DNA of 5,845 bases, from positions 1 to 5,845 of the forward strand of contig JAGLQD010000497.1 of NCBI GenBank assembly GCA_023136985.1, given 5' to 3'. Under the pieces are notes generated by a model. It was given only the letters and a program-made list of their open reading frames with translations, was not told the origin of the DNA and searched no databases. The DNA is from Candidatus Sabulitectum sp. (GTDB lineage: Bacteria > Fermentibacterota > Fermentibacteria > Fermentibacterales > JCC-6). The translations under genes were made by a program, and so were the position numbers. Of the stretch, positions 5,661 through 5,845 are shown piece after piece; the first letter of the stretch is position 1, and each line of letters begins with the position of its first letter.

Positions 5661-5845
5661 TTATTTTTCGCTGAACACTTCAGCAGTATAGGAAAATATT
5701 TCGGTTCCCTCTTCCAGGTAGGCCTGAGGTGAAAGCCCAGCTTTCAAACATGTATGAGCCAGGAATGCTTCTCTGTCCCATCCCTCTTCTGCTGCTACCT
5801 GGGGCAAAAGGGTACCTGCTCTGTTACCTCTTCTGATGTAAAGCC
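5661..5845 (-). CDS. AMMECR1-domain protein, 3' end only
   Basis: A minus-strand frame enters from the right edge at 5843 and ends with TAA at 5661-5663, giving the last 60 residues. They carry the strongly conserved AMMECR1 core: RAGTLLPQVAAEEGWDREAF, then HTCLKAGLSPQAYLEEG and the closing EIFSYTAEVF strand. Family members are usually about 180-200 residues as single domains, or fused to a MEMO domain; the N-terminal two thirds is outside. AMMECR1 proteins often occur with MEMO and a radical SAM enzyme (the AmmeMemoRadiSam set), whose substrate is unsettled. The gene is the most upstream visible member of the minus-strand run, 19 bases before the lipoprotein gene. Confidence 0.85.
   Translation of the reverse strand, partial: LYIRRGNRAGTLLPQVAAEEGWDREAFLAHTCLKAGLSPQAYLEEGTEIFSYTAEVFSEK

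Overview
The window looks like chromosome from an uncultured Gram-negative bacterium, probably of the FCB supergroup (the Fermentibacterota/Cloacimonadota/Fibrobacterota neighbourhood). The clues are two C-terminal ends that resemble T9SS-type sorting domains, a coiled-coil outer-membrane lipoprotein, a DUF2807 (head GIN) protein, an AMMECR1 protein and moderate GC. The lineage is inferred; no rRNA or phylogenetic marker is present.

Layout, left to right. (1) Positions 2-754, + strand: the 3' part of a secreted or lipoprotein-like gene that runs off the left edge. It is followed by a perfect 9-bp hairpin. (2) Positions 891-1256, +: a compact STAS/SEC14 (SpoIIAA-like) protein with a clear Shine-Dalgarno. 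(3) Positions 1339-2154, -: a low-complexity repeat protein made of alternating 57- and 60-63-bp units, ending in a T9SS-like sorting domain. It has no signal peptide, but a promoter-like site with an overlapping inverted repeat lies upstream. (4) Positions 2155-2552: no convincing gene, only a doubtful 59-codon ORF. (5) Positions 2553-3509, -: a multi-pass membrane protein of glycosyltransferase-C style, whose frame runs through 12 consecutive G (coding strand). (6) Positions 3521-3956, -: the decayed tail of another sorting-domain protein, with its 5' part missing and its domain split by a frameshift. (7) Positions 3946-5845, -: a tight four-gene run, in transcription order AMMECR1 (cut by the right edge), coiled-coil lipoprotein, membrane-anchored DUF2807 protein, and a small PGxGQ membrane protein. 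The gaps are 19 bp, then 1-bp and 4-bp stop/start overlaps.

Most products are predicted to sit in or outside the cell envelope. The right-hand run looks like a translationally coupled envelope module read from a promoter beyond the right edge; the remnant and the membrane glycosyltransferase candidate may be read through from it. The best leads are the poly-G tract, a candidate contingency locus where one base lost or gained truncates the protein to 112 or 103 residues; the broken sorting-domain gene; and two protein repeats whose copies differ largely by synonymous changes. No complete new defence or mobile system, CRISPR array, tRNA or insertion sequence was recognised.
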